64,000 bases of DNA from Aliishimia sp965656085 (GCA_965656085.1 CBFHJA010000018.1:1-64000), one strand, 5' to 3'. Numbered from the stretch's first letter, positions 1 through 13,132 are shown. Notes: generated by a model not told the origin, from the sequence alone. Program-made: numbers and translations.

Positions 1-1800
1 CTGATCGCTGATCTCGAACGCCAATCGGCGCAGCAGGCCGCGCGCGCCGAAACCGCCGAGACCGCGCTGGCGCAGACACAAGAGGCGCTTGGCACGCAGA
101 CGGCCCGGGCCGAGAGCGCTGAGACCGCGCTGGCGCAGACACAGGAGGCGCTGGGCGCGCAGACGTCCCGCGCCGAGAGCGCCGAGACCGCGTTGACGCA
201 GACGCAGGAGGCACTCAGCGCGGAGGAGGCCGCGCGGCTGGCCGAGGCCGCCGCCGCCGAGGCCCTGCGCGCGCGGCTTGAGAATGCGGATGCCGAACTC
301 ACCGCGATGACACTGGCGCTGGAAGCGCAGCGTCGGGAGGCCGAGGAGACCCTCTCGCTGCTTGCCGCCGCCGAAGCCGCGCAGGAAGATCTCGATGAGA
401 AACTGATCGCGGCCCTGTTGCAGGTCGAGGGCTTGCAGGCGGCACGGGACGACACGGTCACGGATTTGCAGCAGGCGCAGGCCCGCATCGCCGCGCTGGA
501 GGCCGAGGCCGATGCGCTGGCCACGGAACTCAGCGCCGCGCGGCAGGCGATTGCTGGGCTGGAGGCGGCGCAGACCGGGGCCGAACGCGACGCGGCCGAG
601 GCGGGCGCGCGGGTGCGCGATTTGGAAACCGCGTTGGCCGAGGCGACCGCCCGCGCCGAGGCGCTGGCGGATGAAAACAGCGCCCTGCCTGCCCTGCGCG
701 GTGAGTTGCAGCAGGCGCAGACTGCGCTGGAGACCGCGACCACCCGGATCGGGGTTCTGAACGAGACCAATCGCGCATTGGATACCGAGGCGGCCCGGCT
801 CGAAGCTGCGCTGGAGCGGTTCCGTCAGGCGGCGGGCGAGGCCGATCAGGACCGCGAAGCGCTGCGCGCGCAACTGGCGCAGGCGCTGGCCGCAAAGCTG
901 GCCGCCGAAGAAGAGGCCAGTGCGCAGGCCGATACGGCAGATATTCGCGCGGCCTTGCTGGCCACGGCGCAGGCCGAACTGGCCGACCAGCGCCAGATCA
1001 GCACCGAGGCGCAGCGCCAAACCGTGCTGCTGAACCAGCAGGTCGCCGCCCTGCGCCAGCAGCTTGGCGAGTTGCAGGGGCTTCTGGATGCCGCACGCGA
1101 GGCTGATGCGGCCAAGGATGTGCAATTGCAATCGCTGGGCTCGGAGCTCAACACCGCGCTGGCCCGTGTCGCTGCCGAGGAGCGCCAGCGGCGGCAGGCG
1201 GAAGAGGAAAAACTGCGGCTGGAGCAGGAAAAGCTCAGGCTTGAACAAGAAAAGCTGCGCCGTCTGGAAGAAGACGCGGAACGTCTGCGCCGCGAGCAGG
1301 AGGAAGAGCGGCGGCGGCTGGAGGCCGAGGCGCAGGATCTCGAACGCTACCGCTCGGAGTTCTTCGGGCAGTTGCGCGACCTTCTGGGCACACAGGAAGG
1401 CGTGCAGATCGTCGGGGACCGGTTCGTGTTCTCCTCCGAAGTGCTGTTCCCCCCCGCCTCCGCAACGCTCTCGGAGGAGGGGGAGGCGGAGATCGCCACG
1501 ATCGCGCGGATCCTGCAGCAGGTCGCGGGAGATATTCCGGCGGGCATCGACTGGGTGTTGCAGGTCGATGGGCATACCGACAACGTGCCGCTGTCGGGCA
1601 CGGGGCGGTTCCGGGACAATTGGGAGCTCAGTCAGGGGCGCGCGCTGTCGGTGGTGCGCTACATGGTGGACGAGCTGGGGCTGCCGCCGGACCGGCTCTC
1701 GGCGAACGGGTTCGGGGAGTATCAGCCGGTCAACCCCGCCGACACGCCCGAGGCGCGGGCGCAGAACCGCCGGATCGAGATCAAGTTTACCGAGAAGTGA
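1..1800 (+). CDS. Peptidoglycan-binding OmpA-family protein with long coiled coil, 5' truncated
   Basis: The reading frame is already open at base 1, so the N-terminus lies outside the window and any TTG near 193 is internal. About 460 residues are an Ala/Glu/Gln-rich coiled coil, including a KLRLEQEKLR-type charged stretch near 1200-1330. The last ~130 residues are an OmpA/MotB-type peptidoglycan-binding domain with the motifs DGHTDNVPLSG, NWELSQGRA and NRRIEIKF. Family knowledge: such proteins tether the envelope to peptidoglycan, and in related genomes they often sit beside a MotA/ExbB-like proton channel. That partner, if present, would be upstream and unseen. The stop overlaps the convergent M23 gene by 14 bases. 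Confidence 0.9.
   Translation: MIADLERQSAQQAARAETAETALAQTQEALGTQTARAESAETALAQTQEALGAQTSRAESAETALTQTQEALSAEEAARLAEAAAAEALRARLENADAELTAMTLALEAQRREAEETLSLLAAAEAAQEDLDEKLIAALLQVEGLQAARDDTVTDLQQAQARIAALEAEADALATELSAARQAIAGLEAAQTGAERDAAEAGARVRDLETALAEATARAEALADENSALPALRGELQQAQTALETATTRIGVLNETNRALDTEAARLEAALERFRQAAGEADQDREALRAQLAQALAAKLAAEEEASAQADTADIRAALLATAQAELADQRQISTEAQRQTVLLNQQVAALRQQLGELQGLLDAAREADAAKDVQLQSLGSELNTALARVAAEERQRRQAEEEKLRLEQEKLRLEQEKLRRLEEDAERLRREQEEERRRLEAEAQDLERYRSEFFGQLRDLLGTQEGVQIVGDRFVFSSEVLFPPASATLSEEGEAEIATIARILQQVAGDIPAGIDWVLQVDGHTDNVPLSGTGRFRDNWELSQGRALSVVRYMVDELGLPPDRLSANGFGEYQPVNPADTPEARAQNRRIEIKFTEK
58..222 (+). repeat. 63-bp in-frame tandem repeat in the coiled coil
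   Basis: Copies start at 58, 121 and 184. Each encodes a 21-residue unit beginning ETALAQTQEAL. The first two are nearly identical and the third has diverged. A 21-residue period is three heptads, which fits lengthening of a coiled coil by duplication. More copies may lie upstream of the window. Confidence 0.85.
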
Positions 1801-2776
1801 CCGTGACCTGGGTTTCCATGTCGCTGATCGGCGCGCCGTCGCGGATCAGCGCCACGGTGCCTGTGTAGGTGCCGGGTGTGAACCACTCCGCCCCTTGCGT
1901 GCGCCGCCCGCCCGCGCGGAACGCTTGCGCCTGTCCGCGGTCGAATTCCGCGTCGGTGGTGAAGACCCTGTCGCCTTCGGGCCCGGTGATCGTCAGGCGC
2001 AGGGCATCGCCCGGCTCGGTGCCAAAGGCAAAGCCCCAGAGCACGAGGGCCGGGGCGGTCTCGGGCAGGCTGGCCGCGTGGGCGTCTCCGGCCTTGATCG
2101 CGTCATAGGCCGGCACGGCGGGGGCGAAGCCCGCCGCGATCAGGCCGCCGGGCTGGTAGGTCGGCGGGTCTTGGAAGAGGGTCGCGGTGGCGGTGCCGCA
2201 TTGCGCCGCGCGGTCGGGCGCGAAGGGGTCGATCACCGCGTTGCCGCGCCGGACATGCAGATGGAGATGCGGAAACTGCGCGCGGCCCGACATGCCCACA
2301 AGGCCCAGCGTGTCTCCGATTGCGATGCTCTGGCCGGGGCGCACGGCGACGCTGCCCTCGCGCAGATGGCAATATTGGGTCTCCCAGCCACCCTCATGGG
2401 CGATCACCACGCCATTTCCGCAGTCGCGCCCGTCGAGCGCGGCGGTGTCGCGGTCGGGGTCGAACACCCGGTCGGCCATCCCGTCGCGCACCCCGCGCAC
2501 GGTGCCGGGGGCGGCGGCGATCACCTCCACGCCGGCTTCCATCTCGGCGAGCGAGCGCAGGGCGAAATCGGTGCCGCCATGGGTGTCATAGGTCAGTGTC
2601 TCGCGGCACATGAAGTCGCGGCGCCCGGGGCCGGGGTCGCGGTCGACATAGTGCTGGATGTAGCAGCGCCGGTCTTCGCCCAGGGCGCAGGCAATGGGCG
2701 AATGCAAAAGAAAATCCCCCGCAAGCGCCTGGCTTGCGAGGGTGAGGGACAGGGCCGTTGCCGCGCTGCGGATCAT
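1787..2776 (-). CDS. M23-family metallopeptidase, exported
   Basis: 329 residues. An N-terminal signal peptide (MIRSAATALSLTLASQALAG) sends it to the periplasm. The M23 zinc site is visible as HGGTD (H-x3-D) and HLHLH (HxH), and GNGVVIAHEGG is the usual strand before it. M23 enzymes cut peptidoglycan cross-bridges; the exact target here is unknown. The ATG at 2776 is two bases after the clpA stop. A TTG two codons upstream overlaps clpA and is less likely. The short spacing implies co-transcription with clpA. A C-terminal extension of ~110 residues beyond the peptidase domain has no assigned function. Confidence 0.88.
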   Translation of the reverse strand: MIRSAATALSLTLASQALAGDFLLHSPIACALGEDRRCYIQHYVDRDPGPGRRDFMCRETLTYDTHGGTDFALRSLAEMEAGVEVIAAAPGTVRGVRDGMADRVFDPDRDTAALDGRDCGNGVVIAHEGGWETQYCHLREGSVAVRPGQSIAIGDTLGLVGMSGRAQFPHLHLHVRRGNAVIDPFAPDRAAQCGTATATLFQDPPTYQPGGLIAAGFAPAVPAYDAIKAGDAHAASLPETAPALVLWGFAFGTEPGDALRLTITGPEGDRVFTTDAEFDRGQAQAFRAGGRRTQGAEWFTPGTYTGTVALIRDGAPISDMETQVTVTSR

Positions 2777-2778
2777 GC

Positions 2779-5100
<2,322 letters not shown>

Positions 5101-5265
5101 GCGGGTGCTCCTTCTGATCTGGGTCGGCGGGGGCGGGTGCGTGGCAGCGGCCCCACGACCAACCATGGCCTCATAGTGTTAGAGTTTGGTTGATTGTCCC
5201 AAACCTTCAAGGGTTTTCTTTGTTCGGGGCGCTCACTTTTCCTCGGGGAGACTGGTTTTCCGGCA

Positions 5266-6033
5266 TTAAAATGCGTCCTTGCGGCGACGAATTTCCGAAA
5301 ACACCTCTACCGCAGGGGCGCCTGCGAGCCCCAGATGCGCGGCGATGGCGGGATCGGCGGCGCGCAGGAAGGGGTTGGTGTCAAGCTCCAGCTCAAGCTG
5401 CGAGGGCACGGTGGGCCGTCCGGCGGCGCGGGCGGTCTCGATCTCGGCCATGCGCGCTTTGAGCGCGGCGTTCGCCGGATCGACCGTGATCGCGAATCGC
5501 GCATTGGCGGCGGTGTATTCGTGGCCCGAATAGACCATCGTCTCGCGCGGCAGGGCCGCCAGCTTCGACAGGCTCTCCCACATCTGCGGGAAGGTGCCCT
5601 CGAACACCCGCCCGCAGCCAAGCGCCATCAGGCTGTCGGCGGTAAAGAGCGCGGCGCTGCCGGGGAAGTGGAAGGCGATATGTCCGATCGTGTGGCCGGA
5701 GACGTCGAACACTTCGCCGGTCTCGCTGCCGATCGTCACGGTGTCGCCCTCTTCGAGCGCCAGATCCAGCGGCGGCAGGCGGCCCGCATCGGCCTGCGCG
5801 CCCACCACCTTGGCCGGGTATTCGGCCAGCACCTCGTTCAGCCCGCCCACATGGTCCCAGTGGTGATGGGTGATCAGGATTTGGTCCAGCGTCCAGCCGC
5901 GCTTCTTCAGTGCGGCGAGAATCGGGGCGGCCTCGGGAATGTCGATCAGCGCGGTCGATCCGGTGGCCGGATCATGGGCGAGATAGGCGTAATTGTCGGA
6001 CAGGCAGGGGATTGTGACGATGTCGAGCGGCAT
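5266..6033 (-). CDS. gloB: Hydroxyacylglutathione hydrolase (glyoxalase II)
   Basis: 255 residues, typical for glyoxalase II. The metallo-beta-lactamase metal motif THHHWDH is at 55-61, followed by the SGHTIGH and YSGHEYT histidines and the C-terminal substrate-binding region ending in FSEIRRRKDAF. It hydrolyses S-lactoylglutathione to lactate and glutathione in methylglyoxal detoxification. The start is ATG 6031-6033; a longer open frame upstream only shadows the opposite-strand methyltransferase. It is divergent from that gene and lies 165 bp upstream of clpA. Confidence 0.95.
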   Translation of the reverse strand: MPLDIVTIPCLSDNYAYLAHDPATGSTALIDIPEAAPILAALKKRGWTLDQILITHHHWDHVGGLNEVLAEYPAKVVGAQADAGRLPPLDLALEEGDTVTIGSETGEVFDVSGHTIGHIAFHFPGSAALFTADSLMALGCGRVFEGTFPQMWESLSKLAALPRETMVYSGHEYTAANARFAITVDPANAALKARMAEIETARAAGRPTVPSQLELELDTNPFLRAADPAIAAHLGLAGAPAVEVFSEIRRRKDAF

Positions 6034-6120
6034 GGCGGGCAACTTTTTCTTGGATATGGAGTGCACAAGGTGGGGCGTTCGGTGCATCATGACAAGGAGT
6101 GATCTGGAAAGGCCCCCGCA

Positions 6121-6882
6121 GTGCATCTCGACGTTCAGGACCTGCGCAACTTTTATTACCGCAGCGCGCTGGGCCGCGCGGCGCAGGCCAGCCTGCGCAA
6201 GACCGTGCAGTGGATGTGGCCCGAGGCGCAAGGGCAGACCGTGGTGGGGTTCGGTTTCGCGGTGCCGCTGCTGCGGCCCTATCTGGAGCAATCGCGCCGG
6301 ACCATCGCGCTGATGCCCGGCCCGCAAGGGGTGATGCCATGGCCGCCGCAGATGCCCAATGTCGCCGTGCTCAGCGAGGACACGCTCTGGCCGCTGGAGA
6401 CCGGGCATGTGGACAAGCTGATCCTGCTGCACGGGCTGGAGACCTCCGAATGGCCCTCGGCGGTGCTCGAAGAGGCGTGGCGGGTGCTGGGGCCGGGGGG
6501 CAAGATGATCGTGATCGTGCCGAACCGGGCGGGGCTCTGGTCGCGGCGCGATGCGACGCCCTTCGGGTTCGGGCGGCCCTATTCGTCGAGCCAGCTCGAG
6601 GCGCAGCTCAGCAAACACCAGTTTCTGCCGGAGCGGCATATGGGGGCGCTCTACCAGTTTCCCTCGCATAAGCGGCTGTGGATGAAATCGGGCGAGCTGT
6701 TCGAGCGGGCCGGGCGGATGATGCCGGCGGTGCTGGCGGGCGGGGCGTTCGTGGTGGAGGCCTCCAAGCTGGTCTACCCGCCGAAGGGCAAGGTGCAGCG
6801 CCTCAAGCCGCGCCGGCAGGAGCTGCCGCAAGGCGCGGCCGCGCCGGTGGCGGGCCGGGTCGTGGGGCGGGGCCGGGCCTGA
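6121..6882 (+). CDS. Class I SAM-dependent methyltransferase
   Basis: 253 residues from a GTG start at 6121. The N-terminus HLDVQDLRNFYYRSALGR matches a family commonly found divergent from gloB in Rhodobacteraceae. A Rossmann-type core is visible: a glycine-rich strand near 40, then EEAWRVLGPGGKMIVIVPN near 118-136, the usual post-motif II segment of UbiE-like methyltransferases. The C-terminal ~30 residues are basic and low-complexity. The substrate cannot be read from the sequence. Confidence 0.8.
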   Translation: MHLDVQDLRNFYYRSALGRAAQASLRKTVQWMWPEAQGQTVVGFGFAVPLLRPYLEQSRRTIALMPGPQGVMPWPPQMPNVAVLSEDTLWPLETGHVDKLILLHGLETSEWPSAVLEEAWRVLGPGGKMIVIVPNRAGLWSRRDATPFGFGRPYSSSQLEAQLSKHQFLPERHMGALYQFPSHKRLWMKSGELFERAGRMMPAVLAGGAFVVEASKLVYPPKGKVQRLKPRRQELPQGAAAPVAGRVVGRGRA

Positions 6883-6921
6883 GGGGTTGGGCCGGGCCTG
6901 AAAGCCGCGCCACGCGGCCCG

Positions 6922-8361
6922 TCAAAAGATCGTGCTGTCATGAGCCGAGGCGAATTCGCGGTTGGTGGTCAGGCGCAGGTCATGGTCGCCGTCCTGCGCC
7001 CCCGACACAGCGCCGGTGTCCTCATCGAGGAAGCCCGAAAACCGCGTGCCGTGATCTATCGTCACGATCACGCGGGGCGCGCTTGGATCGTTTGCGGCGG
7101 TCTCGTAGTCGGGCTCGCCGATGCCGCTGTCGAGCGCAAGGATGCTGTTGAACTCCGAGCCCGGGCCGGTCACCAGCGGGTGCAGGTCCGCTGCGTCTTG
7201 CGGGGTCCAGACCACCAGCGTGTAGCGGTGGGTATAGACCTCGCTCGACGAGGTGCCGAAGCTCTCCTGTGTCAGCGTCACCCGGTGCAACTCGCCCGGC
7301 ACATCCGGTGCGAGCGCGAGATTGACGGTGTCGAAATCGTCGTCGAGCGTGATCGAGCTATGTGCGGAAAACCGGGCGTCCTCCACCGGTTGATTCCACA
7401 AGAACAGCGGCAAGCCGTTCTGCGGCGCTTCCGGAACCCGCAGGATGATGCTGTCGGCCCCGGTGCCGCCCGCGACATCGGTCCCGAGATCGACGGTGAT
7501 ATCGTCATCGCCGGCCCCAGCGGCGACGAAGTTTTCGGGGCCGCCCGACACTTGCACGGTATCGTCGCCGCTGCCGGTGTCGATCAGGTTGCCGCCGCCG
7601 GAGACATTGACCATGTCATCGCCGCCGCGCGTGCTGAGCCGTGTGCCGCGCAGATCGCCGCTGACGCGATCCGCCCCGTCGCCGGTGTCGATCTCGTGCA
7701 GGGCGCCGGCAGAGAGCGCCGCGTCCTCGGCAGGGGCTGCTCCCGGATCGCCGGCCGCGACCCGTTCGCCGCCCTCCAGTGTCTCCAGATCGGTCGCGCC
7801 CTCGACCACCGACACGCAGCCGTCATCGAGCGCCCGCACGCCGTCGAGGCGGATGTCGAAGGTGACCGGCGCGGCGGCAGGATCGGTGCTGTCGAACAAG
7901 GCGAGGCTGACGGTGGTGCTGCCGCTCTCCTCGTCGCTCTCGATGCTGAGTGTGTAGCCCGGCTCGGCGGTTTCGCTGAAACGCGCGGCGCCCTCGGCGG
8001 TGGTGCTGGCGGCCATCAGGTCGTCGAGGTTGAAGGCCACCAGATCGGTGCGCGGATCGAAGCCCTGCACCGTGGGGATGCCATTGCTGTGTGCGGTCGG
8101 CGTGTCCACGGTGAAGACCTCGCCATCGGCCTCCGCCTCGGTGATCTCCTCGCCGGTGAGAAGCGACACGCTGCGCTGCGGCGCGTCTTCGGTGAGCGCG
8201 TCCGGCGCGTCGCTGCCGGGCACATCGCTCTCGGGCACATCGCTCTCGGGCACATCGCTGTCGGGCGTGTCGTCGTCCTCCGACGTGCTGTCGCCGTCGC
8301 CGCTCAGGGCATAGGCCAGAAAGCCCATGCCGATCGTCGCGAGCAGTGCGATTTCAAGCAT
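6922..8361 (-). CDS. Acidic RTX-like calcium-binding repeat protein
   Basis: 479 residues from ATG 8359-8361, with GGAGG eight bases upstream. The N-terminus MLEIALLATIGMGFLAYALSG is a membrane anchor or uncleaved signal. An acidic linker with DVPES repeats follows. A central region (about 240-320) carries degenerate RTX-type Gly-Asp nonapeptides such as GGDDMVNVSGGGN and GSGDDTVQVSGG, expected to form a calcium-bound beta roll. RTX proteins are usually secreted by type I systems, but no transporter is nearby and the N-terminal helix argues for envelope retention. The C-terminal domain (about 340-479) is unrecognised. Confidence 0.72.
   Translation of the reverse strand: MLEIALLATIGMGFLAYALSGDGDSTSEDDDTPDSDVPESDVPESDVPGSDAPDALTEDAPQRSVSLLTGEEITEAEADGEVFTVDTPTAHSNGIPTVQGFDPRTDLVAFNLDDLMAASTTAEGAARFSETAEPGYTLSIESDEESGSTTVSLALFDSTDPAAAPVTFDIRLDGVRALDDGCVSVVEGATDLETLEGGERVAAGDPGAAPAEDAALSAGALHEIDTGDGADRVSGDLRGTRLSTRGGDDMVNVSGGGNLIDTGSGDDTVQVSGGPENFVAAGAGDDDITVDLGTDVAGGTGADSIILRVPEAPQNGLPLFLWNQPVEDARFSAHSSITLDDDFDTVNLALAPDVPGELHRVTLTQESFGTSSSEVYTHRYTLVVWTPQDAADLHPLVTGPGSEFNSILALDSGIGEPDYETAANDPSAPRVIVTIDHGTRFSGFLDEDTGAVSGAQDGDHDLRLTTNREFASAHDSTIF
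8203..8268 (-). repeat. 15-bp tandem repeat encoding DVPES units
   Basis: Three near-perfect 15-bp copies start at 8218, 8233 and 8248 (plus-strand unit GGGCACATCGCTCTC), with degraded copies on either side. They encode the acidic linker behind the membrane segment of the RTX-like protein. The repeat number is probably variable. Confidence 0.8.
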
Positions 8362-8377
8362 GGGCGGGCCTCCGTGC

Positions 8378-8397
8378 CGCGCCCGCGCGCGGGCGCG
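8378..8397. repeat. Perfect 20-bp GC palindrome upstream of the RTX-like gene
   Basis: The arms CGCGCCCGCG and CGCGGGCGCG form an uninterrupted palindrome ending 17 bases before the ATG at 8361, just upstream of its GGAGG. It could fold over the 5' leader or serve as an operator; no regulator can be assigned. Confidence 0.5.
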
Positions 8398-8697
8398 TGC
8401 GGGCCGCCACATCCCGCGCGGCCTGTGGCGCGATGGGAGGACAAAACAGGGTGACTCGGGTCATGGGCAGGCCTATCTCGCTCGTTTTCTGCATGCGCAA
8501 AGCGTCGCACTGAACACAAAAGCATGAAAACGTTAAAGAATGCCGAAAACGGGGGGTCCGATAGCATATTGCGGGCGCGGAAAGCCTCTGCTATGCCCCG
8601 CGTGATTTTGCCGGGCAGAGGGTCATCTGCCCGCACAAATGCTCTTGGCCGCCGGGGTGGGCGCGCCGATACGGGCCTCGACAAAGAAGGGATGGAC
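8398..8697 (+). promoter_or_regulatory. Leader and presumed promoter region of the ATP synthase operon
   Basis: About 300 non-coding bases separate the RTX-like gene from atpH. I cannot name a confident -35/-10 pair. A perfect 8-bp hairpin, CGGGCAGA at 8612-8619 and TCTGCCCG at 8626-8633 with loop GGGTCA, lies 64 bases before the atpH start and would be in the mRNA leader. AGAAGG at 8685-8690 is the ribosome binding site. The open frame running in from 8524 is not a plausible N-terminal extension. Confidence 0.5.
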
Positions 8698-9258
8698 GTG
8701 TCCGAACCAGCTTCGATTTCCACAGGCATCGCCGCACGCTACGCCACCGCCGTTTTCGAACTGGCGAAGGAAGAGGGAAAGATCGCCGATCTCGAGAGTG
8801 ATCTGGCCTCCCTGAGCACGGCGATGTCCGAAAGCGCGGATTTCTCCGCATTGATCTCCTCACCGATCTATTCCCGTGACGAGCAGGCCGCCGCCATTGC
8901 GGCCATCGCGTCGAAAATGGGCCTGTCGGCCACGGTCGCGAACACCCTCAGCCTGATGGCGGCCAAGCGCCGCCTCTTCGTGCTGCCGCAAATGGTGCAG
9001 GCGCTGCGCGCGATGATCGCCGACGACAAGGGCGAGGTCACCGCAGAGGTGGTCTCCGCCAAGGCGCTCACCAAGGCGCAATCTGACAAACTTGCCGCGT
9101 CGCTCAAGACGACCACCGGCAAGGACGTGTCCATCCATGCGACCGTCGATGAAAGTCTCATCGGCGGTTTGATCGTTAAAGTGGGCTCGAAGATGATCGA
9201 CACGTCGATCCGCTCCAAGCTCAACTCCCTTCAGAATGCAATGAAAGAGGTCGGATAA
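8698..9258 (+). CDS. atpH: F1 ATP synthase subunit delta
   Basis: 186 residues. The delta (OSCP) subunit links F1 to the peripheral stalk. The N-terminal domain motif GIAARYATAVFELA and the C-terminal GGLIVKVGSKMIDTSIRSKL are diagnostic. The GTG at 8698 is preferred to the in-frame ATG at 8692, because AGAAGG then has seven-base spacing and the protein begins SEPASIS as in relatives. First gene of the F1-only operon; its stop abuts the atpA ATG with no gap. Confidence 0.95.
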   Translation: MSEPASISTGIAARYATAVFELAKEEGKIADLESDLASLSTAMSESADFSALISSPIYSRDEQAAAIAAIASKMGLSATVANTLSLMAAKRRLFVLPQMVQALRAMIADDKGEVTAEVVSAKALTKAQSDKLAASLKTTTGKDVSIHATVDESLIGGLIVKVGSKMIDTSIRSKLNSLQNAMKEVG

Positions 9259-10803
<1,545 letters not shown>

Positions 10804-10815
10804 GGAGGGCGATCC

Positions 10816-11688
10816 ATGCCTTCGCTGAAGGACCTTAAGAACAGGATCGAAAGCGTGAAGAACACGCGGAAGATCACCAAGGCCATGCAGATGGTGGCCG
10901 CCGCGAAACTGCGGCGGGCACAGGATGCCGCCGAGATGTCGCGCCCCTATACCGAACGGTTCAATGCCGTGATGGCGGGGCTCGCGGCCTCTGTCGGCGA
11001 CAGTGGCGGGCCGAAACTGCTGGCGGGCACGGGCTCCGATCAGGTGCACCTACTGGTGGTGATGACCGCCGAGCGCGGCCTGTGTGGCGGCTTCAACGCC
11101 AACATCGCGAAGCTGGCACGCCAGAAGGCCGAGACCCTTTTGGCCAATGGCAAGACGGTGAAAATCCTGACGGTCGGCAAGAAGGGCCGCGATGCCCTGA
11201 AGCGCGACTTCGCGGACAAGTTCGTCGGCCATGTGGACCTGACCGAGGTCAAGCGCGTGAGCTATGCTGACGCGCAGGGCATCGCGCAGGACGTGCTGAC
11301 GCGCTTCGATGCCGAAGAGTTTGATGTGGCGACGGTATTCTACTCGAAATTCGTCAATGTCGTGAGCCAGATCCCGACCGCGCAACAGGTGATCCCCTTC
11401 GAAGTGCCCGAGGGCACCGAGGTCGAGACCGGCACGCTCTATGATTACGAGCCCAGCGAGGAAGGCGTTCTGGCCGACCTCTTGCCGCGCGGCGTGGCCA
11501 CTGCGATCTTCTCCGCCCTGCTGGAGAACGGCGCGTCCGAACAGGGCGCCCGGATGAGTGCGATGGACAACGCGACCCGCAACGCCGGCGACATGATCGA
11601 CCGCCTCACCATCGAATATAACCGTTCGCGTCAGGCCGTGATTACCAACGAGCTGATCGAAATCATTTCCGGCGCGGAAGCGCTGTAA
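10816..11688 (+). CDS. atpG: F1 ATP synthase subunit gamma
   Basis: 290 residues. Gamma is the central rotor stalk. The N-terminal helix PSLKDLKNRIESVKNTRKITKAMQ-type sequence, the central RGLCGGFNANI segment and the C-terminal helix with RQAVITNELIEIISGAEAL are all diagnostic. AAGGAGGG is nine bases upstream of the ATG. Fourteen residues near 195-208 form an acidic insert before the C-terminal helix, common in this family. Confidence 0.98.
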   Translation: MPSLKDLKNRIESVKNTRKITKAMQMVAAAKLRRAQDAAEMSRPYTERFNAVMAGLAASVGDSGGPKLLAGTGSDQVHLLVVMTAERGLCGGFNANIAKLARQKAETLLANGKTVKILTVGKKGRDALKRDFADKFVGHVDLTEVKRVSYADAQGIAQDVLTRFDAEEFDVATVFYSKFVNVVSQIPTAQQVIPFEVPEGTEVETGTLYDYEPSEEGVLADLLPRGVATAIFSALLENGASEQGARMSAMDNATRNAGDMIDRLTIEYNRSRQAVITNELIEIISGAEAL

Positions 11689-11707
11689 GAGACCCGGAGA
11701 CGAAACA

Positions 11708-13132
11708 ATGGCAAATGCTAAAGGCAAAATTACACAGGTTATCGGGGCCGTCGTCGACGTGCAGTTCGATGACCACCTGCCGGAAATTCTGAACGCGCTG
11801 GAGACCGACAACAACGGCACCCGTCTGGTGCTGGAGGTTGCGCAGCACCTCGGCGAGAACACCGTCCGCACCATCGCGATGGACTCCACCGAAGGTCTGG
11901 TGCGCGGTCAGGTCGTGACTGATACGGACGGCCCGATCATGGTGCCCGTCGGACCCAAGACGCTGGGCCGCATCCTGAACGTGATCGGCGAGCCCGTGGA
12001 CGAAGGCGGCCCGGTCGAGGCCGAGGAAAAGCGCGCCATCCACCAGCCCGCCCCGGAATTTGCCGAGCAATCGACCGAATCCGAAGTGCTCGAAACCGGC
12101 ATCAAGGTCGTCGACCTGCTCGCCCCCTACGCAAAAGGCGGCAAGATCGGCCTCTTCGGCGGTGCCGGCGTGGGCAAGACGGTTCTCATCATGGAGCTGA
12201 TCAACAACATCGCCAAGGTGCACTCGGGCTACTCCGTGTTCGCGGGTGTGGGCGAGCGGACCCGTGAAGGGAACGACCTCTACCACGAGATGATCGAATC
12301 CAACGTGATCAAGCCCGACAACCTCGAAGACTCTCAGGTGGCGCTGGTCTACGGCCAGATGAACGAGCCTCCGGGCGCCCGTGCCCGCGTGGCCCTGACT
12401 GGTCTGACCCTCGCGGAGCAGTTCCGCGATGCGTCCGGCACCGACGTTCTGTTCTTCGTGGACAACATCTTCCGCTTCACCCAAGCGGGCTCCGAGGTGT
12501 CGGCGCTTCTTGGCCGGATCCCGTCCGCTGTGGGCTACCAGCCGACGCTGGCGACCGACATGGGCCAGATGCAGGAGCGCATCACCTCCACGAAATCGGG
12601 CTCGATCACCTCGATCCAAGCGGTTTACGTGCCTGCGGATGACCTCACCGACCCGGCCCCGGCCACGACCTTTGCGCACCTTGACGCAACGACCGTACTC
12701 AACCGTGCGATCTCCGAGCTTGGCATCTACCCGGCTGTGGACCCGCTCGACAGCTCCTCGCGCCTGATGGACCCGCAAATCGTGGGTGAAGAGCACTACA
12801 AGGTGGCCTCCGACGTTCAGCAGATCCTCCAGCGCTATAAGTCGCTTCAGGACATCATCGCGATCCTCGGCATGGACGAGCTTTCGGAAGAAGACAAACT
12901 CACCGTGGCCCGCGCCCGGAAGATCCAACGCTTCCTGTCGCAGCCCTTCGACGTGGCGAAAGTCTTCACCGGCTCCGACGGTGTTCAGGTTCCGCTCGAA
13001 AAGACCATCGCCTCCTTCAAGGCGGTTGTCGCGGGCGAGTATGACCACCTGCCGGAAGGCGCGTTCTACATGGTCGGCGACATCGACGAGGTGATCGCGA
13101 AGGCCGAGAAGATGGCTGCCGACGCCGCATAA
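11708..13132 (+). CDS. atpD: F1 ATP synthase subunit beta
   Basis: 474 residues. The catalytic subunit has Walker A GGAGVGKT at 151-158, the arginine/glutamate segment GVGERTREGNDLY near 185, and the DELSEED-type loop here written MDELSEEDK, which couples catalysis to gamma rotation. It lies 19 bases after atpG with CCGGAGAC upstream of the ATG. Codon use is strongly biased to C/G third positions, as expected for a highly expressed gene. Confidence 0.99.
   Translation: MANAKGKITQVIGAVVDVQFDDHLPEILNALETDNNGTRLVLEVAQHLGENTVRTIAMDSTEGLVRGQVVTDTDGPIMVPVGPKTLGRILNVIGEPVDEGGPVEAEEKRAIHQPAPEFAEQSTESEVLETGIKVVDLLAPYAKGGKIGLFGGAGVGKTVLIMELINNIAKVHSGYSVFAGVGERTREGNDLYHEMIESNVIKPDNLEDSQVALVYGQMNEPPGARARVALTGLTLAEQFRDASGTDVLFFVDNIFRFTQAGSEVSALLGRIPSAVGYQPTLATDMGQMQERITSTKSGSITSIQAVYVPADDLTDPAPATTFAHLDATTVLNRAISELGIYPAVDPLDSSSRLMDPQIVGEEHYKVASDVQQILQRYKSLQDIIAILGMDELSEEDKLTVARARKIQRFLSQPFDVAKVFTGSDGVQVPLEKTIASFKAVVAGEYDHLPEGAFYMVGDIDEVIAKAEKMAADAA

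Noticed and set aside
6034..6831. Minus-strand extension upstream of gloB
   Set aside because: It lies opposite the methyltransferase gene; GloB of normal length starts at ATG 6033.
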